From: Streptomyces hygroscopicus
GTDB taxonomy: Bacteria; Actinomycetota; Actinomycetes; Streptomycetales; Streptomycetaceae
Direction: 5' to 3'
Assembly: GCA_002021875.1 (NCBI GenBank)
Contig: CP018627.1
Location: 9,486,001-9,550,000, forward strand
DNA: 64,000 bases
Both the position numbers and the translations under genes were made by a program. Positions within the stretch are counted from its first letter, which is position 1. Every line of letters starts with the position of its first letter. Below the pieces are notes generated by a model. That model ran no database searches. It saw nothing but the letters and a program-made list of their open reading frames with translations, and was not told the origin of the DNA. This document shows, one piece after another, positions 49,499 to 59,600 of the stretch.

Positions 49499-50857
49499 GT
49501 GAGCACCACCCCGACCGCGCCGCCCCGGCCCAGCGCGGCAGACATCAAACGGCTGCTGTCCGCCGCGTTCATCGGCACCGCCCTGGAGTGGTACGACTAC
49601 TTCCTCTACGGCACCGCCGCCGCGCTCGTCTTCAACAAGCTCTTCTTCCCCTCCCTCGACCCGGCCACCGCGACCATCGCCTCCTTCGTCACCTTCGCCG
49701 TCGGCTTCGCGGCCCGGCCCATCGGCGCCGCCGTCTTCGGCCACATCGGCGACCGCCACGGCCGCAAGGCGGCGCTCATCATCACCGTTGTCCTGATGGG
49801 CGCCTCCACCGGCTGCATCGGACTGCTCCCCGACTACGACGCGATCGGTGTCTGGGCACCCGTCCTGCTCGCCGCCCTCCGCTTCCTCCAGGGCATCTCG
49901 GTCGGTGGCGAGTGGAGCGGCGCCATGCTGCTCACCCTGGAGCACACTCCGAAGGAGAAGCACGGCAGCTACTCCTCCATCCCCCAACTCGGCTCGCCCG
50001 TCGGCACCTTGCTCTCCAGCGGCGCCTTCGCCCTGGTGGGGATGTTGCCCGACGACGCGTTCTACTCGTGGGGCTGGCGCATCCCGTTCCTGGCCGCCTT
50101 CGGGCTGCTCGGCTTCGCCCTCTACCTGCGGCTGCGCATCGAGGAGTCCCCGGTCTTCCGCGCCATGCACGCCAACGCCGAGCGGGAAGGTCCCCGGCCC
50201 GCCCCGCTGATCGAGGCGTTCCGCAGGACCTGGGGGCGCATGCTCATCGGCGTGGCCACCGCCTTCCTCGGCATCGGCGGCTTCTTCCTGCTGACGACCT
50301 ACGTGATCTCCTACGGCACCGAACAGCTCGGCATCGACAAGTCCGTGATGATCAACGCCACCCTGCTGGCCGCCGTGGCCGAGATCGCCGTCATCGTGAT
50401 CGCCGGGCGGCTCGCCGACCGCGTCGGCCCCTGGAAGGTGTGCGCCGCCGGGGGAGTCGCCTCCGTGCTGGTGGCCTTCCCCACCTTCTGGCTCATCGAC
50501 ACCCGGCACACCGGACTCGTGCTGCTCGGCGTCGCCCTCGGCGTCGCCGTCATCTCCATCCCGTACGCGGCGATCGGCGCCGTCATCACCGGGATGTTCC
50601 CCGACACCGTCCGCTACAGCGCGGTCGCCATGTCGTACAACCTCGCCGGCGTCCTGGGCGGCCTCGTCCCGCTGGCCGCCGCCTGGCTGACCGGCCTCGC
50701 CGACGGCGCCTCGTGGGGCGTGGCGCTGCTCCTGATCCTCATCGCGGCCTGCACGGCCACCGGCTCCTACGTCGCCGGACCGCCGCTGCACCGCCGCCTC
50801 GGCCCGGACCATCCCGAACACCCGGAACACCCCGCAACCGTGAAGGCCACCGCATGA
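49499..50857 (+). CDS. MHS-family MFS transporter, first of two
   Basis: A 452-residue twelve-helix membrane protein of the metabolite:H+ symporter group: FIGTALEWYDYFLYGTAAAL (family start), FGHIGDRHGRKAALIITVVL (loop-2 motif), LRFLQGISVGGEWSGAMLLT and EHTPKEKHGSYSSIPQLGSP. MHS members import dicarboxylates, aromatic acids, shikimate or betaines. GTG 49499 has GGAG upstream, 125 bp after the urease-like gene. Its stop overlaps the next start (ATGA). It probably brings the pathway substrate into the cell. Confidence 0.93.
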   Translation: MSTTPTAPPRPSAADIKRLLSAAFIGTALEWYDYFLYGTAAALVFNKLFFPSLDPATATIASFVTFAVGFAARPIGAAVFGHIGDRHGRKAALIITVVLMGASTGCIGLLPDYDAIGVWAPVLLAALRFLQGISVGGEWSGAMLLTLEHTPKEKHGSYSSIPQLGSPVGTLLSSGAFALVGMLPDDAFYSWGWRIPFLAAFGLLGFALYLRLRIEESPVFRAMHANAEREGPRPAPLIEAFRRTWGRMLIGVATAFLGIGGFFLLTTYVISYGTEQLGIDKSVMINATLLAAVAEIAVIVIAGRLADRVGPWKVCAAGGVASVLVAFPTFWLIDTRHTGLVLLGVALGVAVISIPYAAIGAVITGMFPDTVRYSAVAMSYNLAGVLGGLVPLAAAWLTGLADGASWGVALLLILIAACTATGSYVAGPPLHRRLGPDHPEHPEHPATVKATA

Positions 50858-52527
50858 CACCGCAGCACCCCGCCCGCACCGGTGGGCAGGTCCTGATCGA
50901 CCAGCTCATCCGGCACGGCGTCGACACCGTGTACGGCGTCCCCGGCGAAAGCTACCTCGCCGCGCTCGACGCCCTCCACGACGCCCCCGTCCGGATGGTC
51001 GTCTGCCGCCACGAGGGCGGCGCGGCCTACATGGCCGAGGCCCACGGCAAGCTCACCGGCCGCCCCGGCGTGTGCTTCACCACCCGCGGCCCCGGCGCCA
51101 CCAACGCCCTGGTCGCCCTGCACACCGCACACCAGGACGCCACCCCGCTCGTGCTCTTCATCGGGCTCGTACCCCGCGGCCACACCCACCGCGACTCGTT
51201 CCAGGAACTGGACCTGCGCGCCACCTTCGGCACCAACGCCAAGCTGGTCGAGACCATCGACGACGCCGCCCGCATCCCCGAACACGTGGCCCGCGCCTTC
51301 GCCGTCGCCGGCAGCGGGCGCCCCGGGCCGGTCGTCCTCGGACTGCCGGAGGACATGCTCACCGACACCGTCCAGGTGCCCGACGCCACCCCGCTGCCCG
51401 TGCCCGCCGGCGCGGTCTCCGCCGCCGAGCGCGACCGGCTGGCCGCACTCCTGGGCGCCGCCGAGCGCCCGCTGCTGCTGCTCGGCGGCAGCCGCTGGAC
51501 CGACCGGGCCCGCGCCGACATACGGGAATGGGCCGAGGCGTGGTCGTTGCCCGTCACCGTCGACTTCCGCTGCCAGGACCTCGTCGACAACGACAGCGAG
51601 AGCTACATCGGGGCGCTGGGCTACGGACGGGCCGACGCCGTCGCCGAGCGCATACGCGGGGCCGACCTGCTGATCTGCGTCGGCACCGCGCCCGGCGACG
51701 TATGCACCGACGGCTTCACCCTGCTCCCCACGGACGGGACCGGCCCGCGCCTGGTCCAGGCGCTGCCCGCACCGCAGCCGCCCGCCCCGCTCTACCCGGC
51801 CGACCTCGCCCTGCTCGCCGCCCCCGAGGCATTCGGCACGGCGGTACGCGGTCTGCTCCCCGACACCGCGGTGCCCTGGGGCGTGCGGACCAAGCAGGAC
51901 CGCGCCGCGCACCTGGAGTTCCGTACCCCGGTGCCGGACGACGACCCGCTGGACCTCGGCGCCGTATTCGCCCACCTGGACGCGCGGCTGCCCCATGACA
52001 CCGTCGTCACCTTCGGTGCCGGCAACCACGCCGTCTGGGCGCAGCGCTTCCTCACCTACCGCGACGGACGGCGCCAACTCGCCCCGCGCAACGGCTCCAT
52101 GGGTTACGGCATCCCCGCCGCCGTCGCCGCCGCGATCGCCGAACCCGGCCGGCAGGTGGTCTCGGTCGCCGGTGACGGCTGCTTCCTGATGAACGGCCAG
52201 GAGCTGGCCACCGCCGTCGCACGGGGCGCGGCCCCGCTCGTCCTCGTCCTCAACAACTCGACCTACGGCACGATCCGCCAGCACCAGGAGCAGAGCTACC
52301 CGGGGCGGGTCAGCGGCACCGGTCTGGTCAACCCCGACTTCGCCGCCCTCGCCCGGGCCTTCGGCGCCCACGGCGAGACGGTCACCACCCACGACGCGTT
52401 CCCGGCGGCCCTGGAACGGTCGCTGGCCTCCGGCACCGCAGCACTGATCGAACTGAAGGTCACCGAGGGCCTGCTGGCTCCCGGCGTCACCGTCGACTCC
52501 CTCCGCGAGGAGCACCAGCATGTCTGA
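50854..52527 (+). CDS. Thiamine-diphosphate-dependent enzyme (acetolactate-synthase/benzoylformate-decarboxylase-like)
   Basis: A 557-residue three-domain enzyme. The N-terminal PYR domain has the activating Glu E54 (VVCRHEGGAAYMAEAHGKLT, GRPGVCFTTRGPGATNALVA). The middle domain (LLLGGSRWTDRARADIREWA) follows, then the C-terminal PP domain with the GDG-x25-NN motif at G440-N468 (GDGCFLMNGQELATAV, VLVLNNSTYGTIRQHQ). E54 argues against glyoxylate carboligase, which has Val there. The family decarboxylates 2-oxo acids to aldehydes or carboligates them. The ATG overlaps the transporter stop, and its end overlaps the aldehyde dehydrogenase start by 8 bases, so an aldehyde product is plausible. Confidence 0.9.
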   Translation: MTPQHPARTGGQVLIDQLIRHGVDTVYGVPGESYLAALDALHDAPVRMVVCRHEGGAAYMAEAHGKLTGRPGVCFTTRGPGATNALVALHTAHQDATPLVLFIGLVPRGHTHRDSFQELDLRATFGTNAKLVETIDDAARIPEHVARAFAVAGSGRPGPVVLGLPEDMLTDTVQVPDATPLPVPAGAVSAAERDRLAALLGAAERPLLLLGGSRWTDRARADIREWAEAWSLPVTVDFRCQDLVDNDSESYIGALGYGRADAVAERIRGADLLICVGTAPGDVCTDGFTLLPTDGTGPRLVQALPAPQPPAPLYPADLALLAAPEAFGTAVRGLLPDTAVPWGVRTKQDRAAHLEFRTPVPDDDPLDLGAVFAHLDARLPHDTVVTFGAGNHAVWAQRFLTYRDGRRQLAPRNGSMGYGIPAAVAAAIAEPGRQVVSVAGDGCFLMNGQELATAVARGAAPLVLVLNNSTYGTIRQHQEQSYPGRVSGTGLVNPDFAALARAFGAHGETVTTHDAFPAALERSLASGTAALIELKVTEGLLAPGVTVDSLREEHQHV

Positions 52528-53977
52528 TCTGGCCCTGCACAACATCATCGACGGCGAACCGGCGATGGTGGCCGCGCGCATGGAGCTGACCGACCCCGCC
52601 ACCGGCGAGGTCTACGGCACCGCGCCGCGCTCCTGCGCCGACGACGTGGACACCGCCGTCGCCGCCGCCCGCCGGGCCTTTACCTCGTGGCGCCGCTCCA
52701 CCCCGAGCGAGCGTCAGGAGGCGCTGCTGCGCCTCGCCGATCTCGTGGCCGAGCATGCGGACCGGCTGCTGGACGCCGAGGTACGCGCCACCGGCAAGCC
52801 GCGCGAGACCACCCGAGCCCTCGAAATCCTCCGGGGCGCCGACCAGTTGCGCTTCTTCGCCGGTGCCGCCCGGGTCCTGGAGGGCGTGGCGGCGGGCGAG
52901 TACGAGGAGGGCTACACCTCCTACGTCCGCCGCGAGCCGGTGGGAGTGGTCGCCCAGGTCACCCCCTGGAACTACCCCTTCATGATGGCCGTGTGGAAGC
53001 TCGGACCGGCCCTCGCGGCGGGCAACACGGTCGTGCTGAAGCCCTCCGACACCACCCCGTGGTCCACGGTGCTGCTCGGCGAGCTGGCGGCCCGGGTCTT
53101 CCCTCCCGGCGTCGTCAACGTCGTATGCGGCGACCGGGACACCGGGCGCGCCCTGGCCGGGCACAAGGGCGTCGACATGGTGGCCATCACCGGTTCGACC
53201 CGGGCCGGTTCCGAGGTCATGGCCGCGGCCTCCGCGGAGGTCAAGAACGTCCATCTGGAGCTGGGCGGCAAGGCCCCGGCCGTCGTCTTCGCCGACGTCG
53301 ACCCGCGGCGCACGGCCCGCGCCCTCGCCGACGCGGCCTTCTTCAACGCGGGCCAGGACTGCACCGCCGTCACCCGGGTACTGGTCGAACGCCCCGCCTA
53401 CGACGCGGTGCTCGCGGCGCTCGTCGAGGCGGCCCGGGCCACTCGTACCGGGCCCCCGTCCGAGGAGGCGTTCTTCGGCCCCCTCAACAGTGCCGCCCAG
53501 GCCGACAGGGTGAGCTCCGTCCTGGCCGGGCTGCCGGACCACGCCGTGGTCGAGACCGGCGGCAAGCGGCTCGACCCCCCGGGCTATTTCTTCGAGCCCA
53601 CCGTCATCTCCGGTGTGCGCCAGGACGACCCGGTGGTCCAGCAGGAGACCTTCGGCCCGGTGGTCACGGTGCAGCCGTTCGACACCGAGACGGAAGCCGT
53701 GGAGCTGGCCAACGGCGTCGACTTCGGCCTGGCCTCCAGCGTCTGGACCGCCGATCTGGGGCGCGCCACGCGGCTCAGCGCCGCGCTGGACTTCGGCTGC
53801 GTCTGGCTCAACTGCCACCAGGTGATCCTCGCGGAACTGCCGCACGGCGGCTACAAGCAGTCCGGTATCGGCCGCGATCTGAGCCGCTACGGATTCGACG
53901 ACTACACCCGCGTCAAGCACGTCATGGCCGCGCACCAGAGCCCGCTCGGTCCCCCGGCCGGACTTGAGATCCAATAG
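52520..53977 (+). CDS. Aldehyde dehydrogenase family protein (aminobutyraldehyde/betaine-aldehyde-like)
   Basis: A 485-residue NAD(P)-dependent dehydrogenase. Signature elements are GVVAQVTPWNYPFMMAVWKL, KPSDTTPWSTVLLGEL, ITGSTRAGSEVMAAA, catalytic base E247 in LELGGKAPAVVF and nucleophile C281 in FFNAGQDCTAVTRVL. PHGGYKQSGIGRDLSRYGFD near the end is typical of the gamma-aminobutyraldehyde/betaine-aldehyde group. It overlaps the thiamine enzyme gene by 8 bases. The likely job is to oxidise the aldehyde made by that enzyme. Confidence 0.93.
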   Translation: MSDLALHNIIDGEPAMVAARMELTDPATGEVYGTAPRSCADDVDTAVAAARRAFTSWRRSTPSERQEALLRLADLVAEHADRLLDAEVRATGKPRETTRALEILRGADQLRFFAGAARVLEGVAAGEYEEGYTSYVRREPVGVVAQVTPWNYPFMMAVWKLGPALAAGNTVVLKPSDTTPWSTVLLGELAARVFPPGVVNVVCGDRDTGRALAGHKGVDMVAITGSTRAGSEVMAAASAEVKNVHLELGGKAPAVVFADVDPRRTARALADAAFFNAGQDCTAVTRVLVERPAYDAVLAALVEAARATRTGPPSEEAFFGPLNSAAQADRVSSVLAGLPDHAVVETGGKRLDPPGYFFEPTVISGVRQDDPVVQQETFGPVVTVQPFDTETEAVELANGVDFGLASSVWTADLGRATRLSAALDFGCVWLNCHQVILAELPHGGYKQSGIGRDLSRYGFDDYTRVKHVMAAHQSPLGPPAGLEIQ

Positions 53978-53991
53978 CACATGGAGACGTC

Positions 53992-55332
53992 ATGACGCAG
54001 ACCCAAGATCCCCATCTGTCGGTCGGAAAAGTAGCGGTCGCGAGTGTCATCGGGACCGCGGTCGAGTGGTACGACCTGTTCGTCTTCGCCACGGCATCGG
54101 CGATCGCCTTCAACAAGCTCTTCTTCCCGACGTTCGACCCTCTCGTCGGAACGCTGCTGGCCTTCGGCACATTCGCCTCCGCCTACCTCGCCCGGCTGAT
54201 CGGAGCGGCCGTCTTCGGCCACTTCGGAGACCGGCTCGGGCGGAAGTCGATGCTGCTGATCTCGCTCTCGATGATGGGCGCGGCCACCTTCGCCATCGGC
54301 CTGCTGCCCACCTACGGAACTGTCGGCGTCTGGGCCCCGGTCCTGCTGCTGACCCTGCGGGTCGTCCAGGGACTCGCCCTGGGCGGCGAGTGGGGCGGAG
54401 CCGTGCTGATGAGCGTCGAGCACGCGCCGAAGGGCAAGCGCGGATTCTTCGGTTCCTTGGTGCAGACCGGCGTGCCGATCGGCACGCTGCTGGCCAACTC
54501 GGCGTTCCTGCTCGTCGCCCTGCTTCCCGAGAAGGACCTGCTGTCCTGGGGCTGGCGGATTCCCTTCCTGGCCAGCTGTCTGCTCGTCCTGGTCGGGCTG
54601 CTCATCCGGTCACGGACCACGGAGACGCCCGCGTTCCAGGAGGTCAAGCAGCGGGATACGCAGGTGCGGCTGCCGCTGGCCGAGGTGTTCCGCAGGTACT
54701 GGCGCCAGGTCATCCTCGGCGGAGTCGCCACCATGTCCACGGGCGTGGCGTTCAACATCCTCGTCGCGTTCGGCCTGACCTACGGTACGGACACCCTGGG
54801 ACTGTCCCGCAGCACGATGCTCACGGTCGCCCTGCTGTCCTGCGTGGCCGCGATCGGGCTCATCCCCGCGTTCGGCGCGCTCTCCGACCGCCTCGGACGC
54901 AAGCCGGTGATCATCGGCGGCATCGTCGGCGAAGCGGTGGTCGCCTTCCCGATGTTCTGGCTGCTGGACACCAGGCAGTCCGGCCTGGTGCTGCTGGGCT
55001 ATCTGCTGCTGATGACGGCGTTCGCCGCCAACTACGGGCCCATCGCCACGTTCCTGGCCGAGCTGTTCGGGACCAAGGTCCGCTATTCGGGTCTGTCGGT
55101 GAGTTACATGCTGTCGGGGCTCCTGGGCAGCGCCGCGACTCCCGCCGTCACCACCGCGTTGCTGGACGCGACCGGGAAAGGGTCGTCGGTCGCCTGGTTC
55201 ATGATCGGCTCCGCGTCGGTGTCGCTGGTCTGCCTGCTGCTGCTCGCCGAGACCCTGCGCAGCGAGATCCACGAGCGGCCCGAAGCCCCCGTGGTCGCAC
55301 CGGCCCAGGGCGCGCCGACCACCACCAGCTGA
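53992..55332 (+). CDS. MHS-family MFS transporter, second of two
   Basis: A 446-residue twelve-helix symporter: VIGTAVEWYDLFVFATASAI, FGHFGDRLGRKSMLLISLSM, LRVVQGLALGGEWGGAVLMS and EHAPKGKRGFFGSLVQTGVP. It is similar to but clearly distinct from the first transporter of the cluster. The C-terminal tail is hydrophilic. It starts 14 bp after the aldehyde dehydrogenase. Two symporters in one operon suggest either two substrates or an import/export pair. Confidence 0.93.
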   Translation: MTQTQDPHLSVGKVAVASVIGTAVEWYDLFVFATASAIAFNKLFFPTFDPLVGTLLAFGTFASAYLARLIGAAVFGHFGDRLGRKSMLLISLSMMGAATFAIGLLPTYGTVGVWAPVLLLTLRVVQGLALGGEWGGAVLMSVEHAPKGKRGFFGSLVQTGVPIGTLLANSAFLLVALLPEKDLLSWGWRIPFLASCLLVLVGLLIRSRTTETPAFQEVKQRDTQVRLPLAEVFRRYWRQVILGGVATMSTGVAFNILVAFGLTYGTDTLGLSRSTMLTVALLSCVAAIGLIPAFGALSDRLGRKPVIIGGIVGEAVVAFPMFWLLDTRQSGLVLLGYLLLMTAFAANYGPIATFLAELFGTKVRYSGLSVSYMLSGLLGSAATPAVTTALLDATGKGSSVAWFMIGSASVSLVCLLLLAETLRSEIHERPEAPVVAPAQGAPTTTS

Positions 55333-55374
55333 TACGGCCCGACCATACGGGCCCCGTGGAGAAAGAGGACAGGA

Positions 55375-55761
55375 ATGAAGCACATTCGGGCCGCACAGGG
55401 CGGGCCCAAGCCGGTGGGCCCCTATGCGCAGGCCGTCGTGGCGAACGGACTGGTCTTCACCGCGGGTCAGATTCCCGCCGTCCCCGGGGGAGACATGCCG
55501 GTGGATTTCGCCGGCCAGGTGAGGCAGACGTTCGCCAATCTGGCAACGGTGCTCGCGGAGGCCGGCTCGGATCTGTCCCGGGTGGTGAAGGTCAATGCCT
55601 ACCTGGCCGAGGAGGACCGCATGGAGGAGTTCAACGAGGTCTACCGCGAGATCTTCGGACCCGATCACGTGCCGGCCCGGACCACCGTCGCCGTAGGACT
55701 GTGGGGAGTGCGCCTCGAAGTGGACTGCGTCGCGGTATGTCCCTCGGAATCACCCGCGTAG
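55375..55761 (+). CDS. RidA-family enamine/imine deaminase
   Basis: A 128-residue YjgF/YER057c/UK114 protein: KPVGPYAQAVVANGLVFTAG, QVRQTFANLATVLAEAGSDL, VVKVNAYLAEEDRMEEFNEV and the catalytic R102 in VPARTTVAVGLWG. The Arg conserves the enamine-hydrolysing site of RidA. It removes reactive 2-aminoacrylate-type intermediates, or in catabolic operons hydrolyses an aminoacrylate or ureidoacrylate intermediate. ATG 55375 has GAAAGAGGA upstream. Its presence implies a nitrogen-containing unsaturated intermediate in the pathway. Confidence 0.93.
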   Translation: MKHIRAAQGGPKPVGPYAQAVVANGLVFTAGQIPAVPGGDMPVDFAGQVRQTFANLATVLAEAGSDLSRVVKVNAYLAEEDRMEEFNEVYREIFGPDHVPARTTVAVGLWGVRLEVDCVAVCPSESPA

Positions 55762-55775
55762 GGAGGGAGAGCGTG

Positions 55776-56417
55776 ATGACAACGAGCGCGCACACACAGA
55801 CCGCGGCCCCCGACGACCCCTTGACGCGGAAACTCCAGGAGGTCGGCTTCCCGACCCTCGGCCACTTCCTCGAAGAGGGGTTCGTCGATCCGCGGATCCA
55901 TGCCCTGGTGCCGGACGTGAAGATCGTCGGCCGGGCGGTGACGTTGAGGATCGTGCCACCGGACGCCACCCCGATGGCCGAGGCACTGGACCTGCTGCGC
56001 CCCGGGGACGTGCTGGTGGTCGACACCGGGCAGAACGCCACCCACGCTCCGATCGGCGCCGTCACCGGCTGTGCCGCGCGGGCGGCGGGCGCGGCGGGCG
56101 TCGTGGTCGACGGAGTCGTCACCGATCTGCGGGAACTGCGGGAGATGCGGCTGCCGGTGTTCGCCCGGGGCACCAGCCTGCTCACCACCAAGAGGCACGG
56201 GCGCGGCGACGGGGGAGTGGGCCGGACCGTGTCCTGCGGCGGCGCCGTCGTCCGCCCCGGTGACCTCGTCCTGGCCGATGACAACGGTGTACTGGTCATC
56301 AGCCCGCGGATCGCCGCCGATGTGCTCGCCCGCGCGCTCGCCTCGGACCGTGCGGAGCCCGCCCTGCTCGCTCGGCTGCGGGCGGGTGAATCGCCCCTGA
56401 CCGTGCTGTCGGACTGA
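55776..56417 (+). CDS. RraA-like / HMG-aldolase-fold protein
   Basis: A 213-residue protein with the RraA fold: RPGDVLVVDTGQNATHAPIG, VTGCAARAAGAAGVVVDGVV and LREMRLPVFARGTS, with GAVVRPGDLVLADDNGVLVI near the C-terminus. Relatives are 4-hydroxy-4-methyl-2-oxoglutarate aldolase/oxaloacetate decarboxylase enzymes. They use Arg-Asp at the position that reads T116-D117 here, so the usual substrate Arg is missing. ATG 55776 (or GTG 55773) has GGGAGGGA upstream, 14 bp after RidA. It is the last gene of the run. It may cleave or decarboxylate a branched or modified oxo acid. Confidence 0.88.
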   Translation: MTTSAHTQTAAPDDPLTRKLQEVGFPTLGHFLEEGFVDPRIHALVPDVKIVGRAVTLRIVPPDATPMAEALDLLRPGDVLVVDTGQNATHAPIGAVTGCAARAAGAAGVVVDGVVTDLRELREMRLPVFARGTSLLTTKRHGRGDGGVGRTVSCGGAVVRPGDLVLADDNGVLVISPRIAADVLARALASDRAEPALLARLRAGESPLTVLSD

Positions 56418-56670
56418 CGACGCCGCCGGGGTTTCCGGGGCCCGTCCCGTCCGCCGTCAGGAGGGCGGCGAGGGACGGGACTTTCGACTTGGTGAGGACA
56501 AAGTATGGACGGTTCGGGGCGCTGTTCGTACGCTGGGCGTCGCTTTCGTACGGACGTCTGCGTGCATCACGGCGGAATACCGCCGCACCACCCGTACGCG
56601 GACGAGCTCCACTCCCTGACACCGCGGTCCGCCGTCGGGCCGCGCCGCCCAGCGCCCAGCAGGAGGAAGA

Positions 56671-59600
56671 GTGACGTCACGCAAGCACCCCCCGAGCCTC
56701 CGTAGCCATCGCCGTAGACCACGAAGAATCACCGGCCTGCTCCTCGCGGCCCTTTTCGCCTGCGGTCTCGCGACACCGGCCGCCGAAGCGGACGAAAAGC
56801 CCTTCGGGGACCTGCCGCCCCAGGAACCTGGCGTCACCCTCCGCGTCTTCGATATCCAGTCCCCGCTGAGCAAGCTCTGCGACCTCAAGCCGGCCCAGAC
56901 CCCCAACGTCGACAAGCTGATCCCCAACGCCGACTGGTCCTCCACCGAGGGCTTCGGTTTCACCGACAACTTCGTGTCGCAGATCATCGGCAACATCGAC
57001 GTCCCCACTGACGGCACGTACACGTTCCGCCTGATCAGCGACGACGGCTCCCGACTGCTCATCGGCGACAAGAAGGTCGTCGACCACGACGGACTGCACG
57101 GTGCCGAGCCCAAGGACGGCGAGATCGCCCTCGCACCCGGCTACCACGCCCTGCGCATCGACCACTTCGACCGCGGCGGCGACCAGCAGGTCACCCTCCA
57201 GTGGAAGCCGCCGGGCGCCGACGACTTCTCCCTCGTCCCGAACTCCGTGCTCAGCACCGACGCCGACGTCGTCCGTGTCACCGCCCCCGGCCGCAAGGAG
57301 TGCGAGGGCAGCTATGACACCCCCGGCGACGGCCTCCCGTTGACCTCGGTCAACCCCGGCTACACCCTCACCGATCTGCGCCCCGAGGGCTTCGAGCCGC
57401 AGGTCTCCGCGATGGACTGGCTGCCGGGCGGCAAGCTCGCCGTGACGACGTGGGGCGGCAGCACCAAGACGGAGGGAGAGGTGTACGTCCTCGACCACGT
57501 CACGGGTGACACCGGCCCGGAGAAGGTCACGTACAAGAAGATCGCCGGCGGTCTGAAGGAGCCGATGGGGATCAAGTACGTCGACGGAAAGCTCTATGTC
57601 TCGGAGAAGCACCAGCTCACCGAGTTGTCCGATACCGAGGGCGCCAACGCCCCGGGCGAGATCCGCAAGGTCGCCGACTGGCCGTACGGAGGGAACTTCC
57701 ACGAGTTCGCCTTCGGACTGCTGTACGAGAAAGGGAACTTCTATCTGAACCTCTCCGTGGCCATCAACTACGGCGGTGCGACAACCGATCCGCAGCCCGC
57801 CGCGAACCGCGGCACCACCATCAAGGTGAACAAGAAGACCGGAAAGGTGAGTTACCTGGCCGGCGGCCTCCGTACACCGAACGGGATCGGACGGGGCCCG
57901 CAGGGCGATCTCTTCGTCACCGACAACCAGGGCGGCTGGCTGCCCGCCTCCAAGCTGCTCCACGTCAAGCAGGACCGCTTCTTCAACCACTACACCAACC
58001 CGGACGGGCCGTTCGACGACCGCCCGGTCACCAAGCCCGCGCTCTGGCTGCCGCAGAACGAGATAGCCAACTCGCCCAGCACGCCGATGCTGTTGAAAAA
58101 GGGACCCTTCGCCGGGCAAATGCTCTTCGGCGACGTCACCTACGGCGGAATCCAGCGCGCCGACCTGGAGAAGGTGGACGGCGAATACCAGGGCGCGGTG
58201 TTCCGGCACACCCAGGGCCTGGAGGTCGGCATCACCCGCATCAGCACCGGACCGGACGGTGCGATCTACGCCGGCGGTCTCGGCGCCGACGGAAACTGGG
58301 GCCAGGAAGGCAAACTCCGCTTCGGCCTGCAGAAACTCACACCGAACGGCAAGACCGCCTTCGACATCAAGACCATGCGCGCCACCCGCGACGGCTTCGA
58401 ACTCACCTATACCAAGCCCCTGTCGGCGGAGACCGCCGCCAAGCTGACGAACGGCGCCTACTCCGTCGAGCAGTGGCGCTACGTCCCCACCCCGGCGTAC
58501 GGCGGCCCCAAGGTCGACGAAGAGGCCCTCCCCGTCGCGGCCGCCCGACTGTCCGACGACCGTCGCACGGTCCGGCTCACCATCCCCGGCCTCAAGACCG
58601 ACCGAGTGGTGCACGTACGCTCACCGCGCCCCTTCGCCTCGGACGCCGGTGAGCAACTCTGGTCCACCGAGGCCTGGTACACGCTGAACGCACGCCCCGG
58701 CCCCGAACAGCCCATCACCTCGTACGACGCGGAATCGGCACGCCTGGCCGGCGGAGCGGACATCGACACCGAGCACGCCGGCTACACCGGCGGTGGCTTC
58801 GCCGACGGTTTCGGCACCCCGGGCGCCACGGCCACCTTCGAGGTCGACGCGCCCGCGAAGGGCAGCTACGACGTGGGACTGCGCTACGCCAACGGCCCCC
58901 ACCCCTTCACCGGCACCAAGACCATGGGGATCACCGTCAACGGCGGCCAGGCGCAGCAGACCAGCCTCCCCTCCACCGGTGCCTGGAACCGCTGGTCCAC
59001 CAAGACCGAGCGGCTCTCCCTGCGCAAGGGCCGCAACACCATCGCCTATACCTATCGGCCCGAGGACACCGGCCACGTCAACCTCGACATGATCGAGGTG
59101 CGGAGAACCGGCAGCCGGATCGACCTGTTCTCCGGCGGCAGCGTCTCCACCGCCTGGCAGCACACCGACGGCCACGGCGTCGAATGGCCGCACTCCGCCG
59201 AGGACTCCATCGAGGTGTGCTGCGGCGACATCCGCACCAAGCAGGCCTTCGGCGACTTCAGGCTGCACGCCGAATTCCGGGTGCCGAAGCTGCCGGACGA
59301 TGTCACCGGGCAAGACCGCGGGAACAGCGGCATCTACCTCCAGGAGCGGTATGAGATCCAGATCCTGGACTCCTTCGGAGTGGAGAAACTCGCGCCGGAC
59401 GAGGCCGCGTCCATCTACAACAAGAAGGCCGCCGACCTGAACGCCGCCACTCCACCGGAAACCTGGCAGACGTACGACATCGTCTTCCGTGCGGCCCGTT
59501 TCGACGCCGCGGGCCAAAAGACCGAGGACGCCAGGATCACCGTGGTGTGGAACGGCAGGAAGGTCCACGCCAACGTGGCAGTGGACGGTCCGACCGGCGC

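Noticed and set aside
49588..52527. A 979-codon open frame on the plus strand
   Set aside because: Arg/Pro/His-rich translation, and it spans the MHS transporter and ThDP enzyme genes in another frame; a GC-skew shadow.
50854..52527. Glyoxylate carboligase, which would make this an allantoin/ureidoglycolate pathway
   Set aside because: Gcl has Val at the catalytic Glu position; this protein has E54 in RHEGGAA. No allantoinase or tartronate-semialdehyde reductase is nearby.
50767..52602. A 611-codon open frame on the minus strand
   Set aside because: Antisense shadow of the ThDP enzyme, which has all catalytic motifs on the plus strand.
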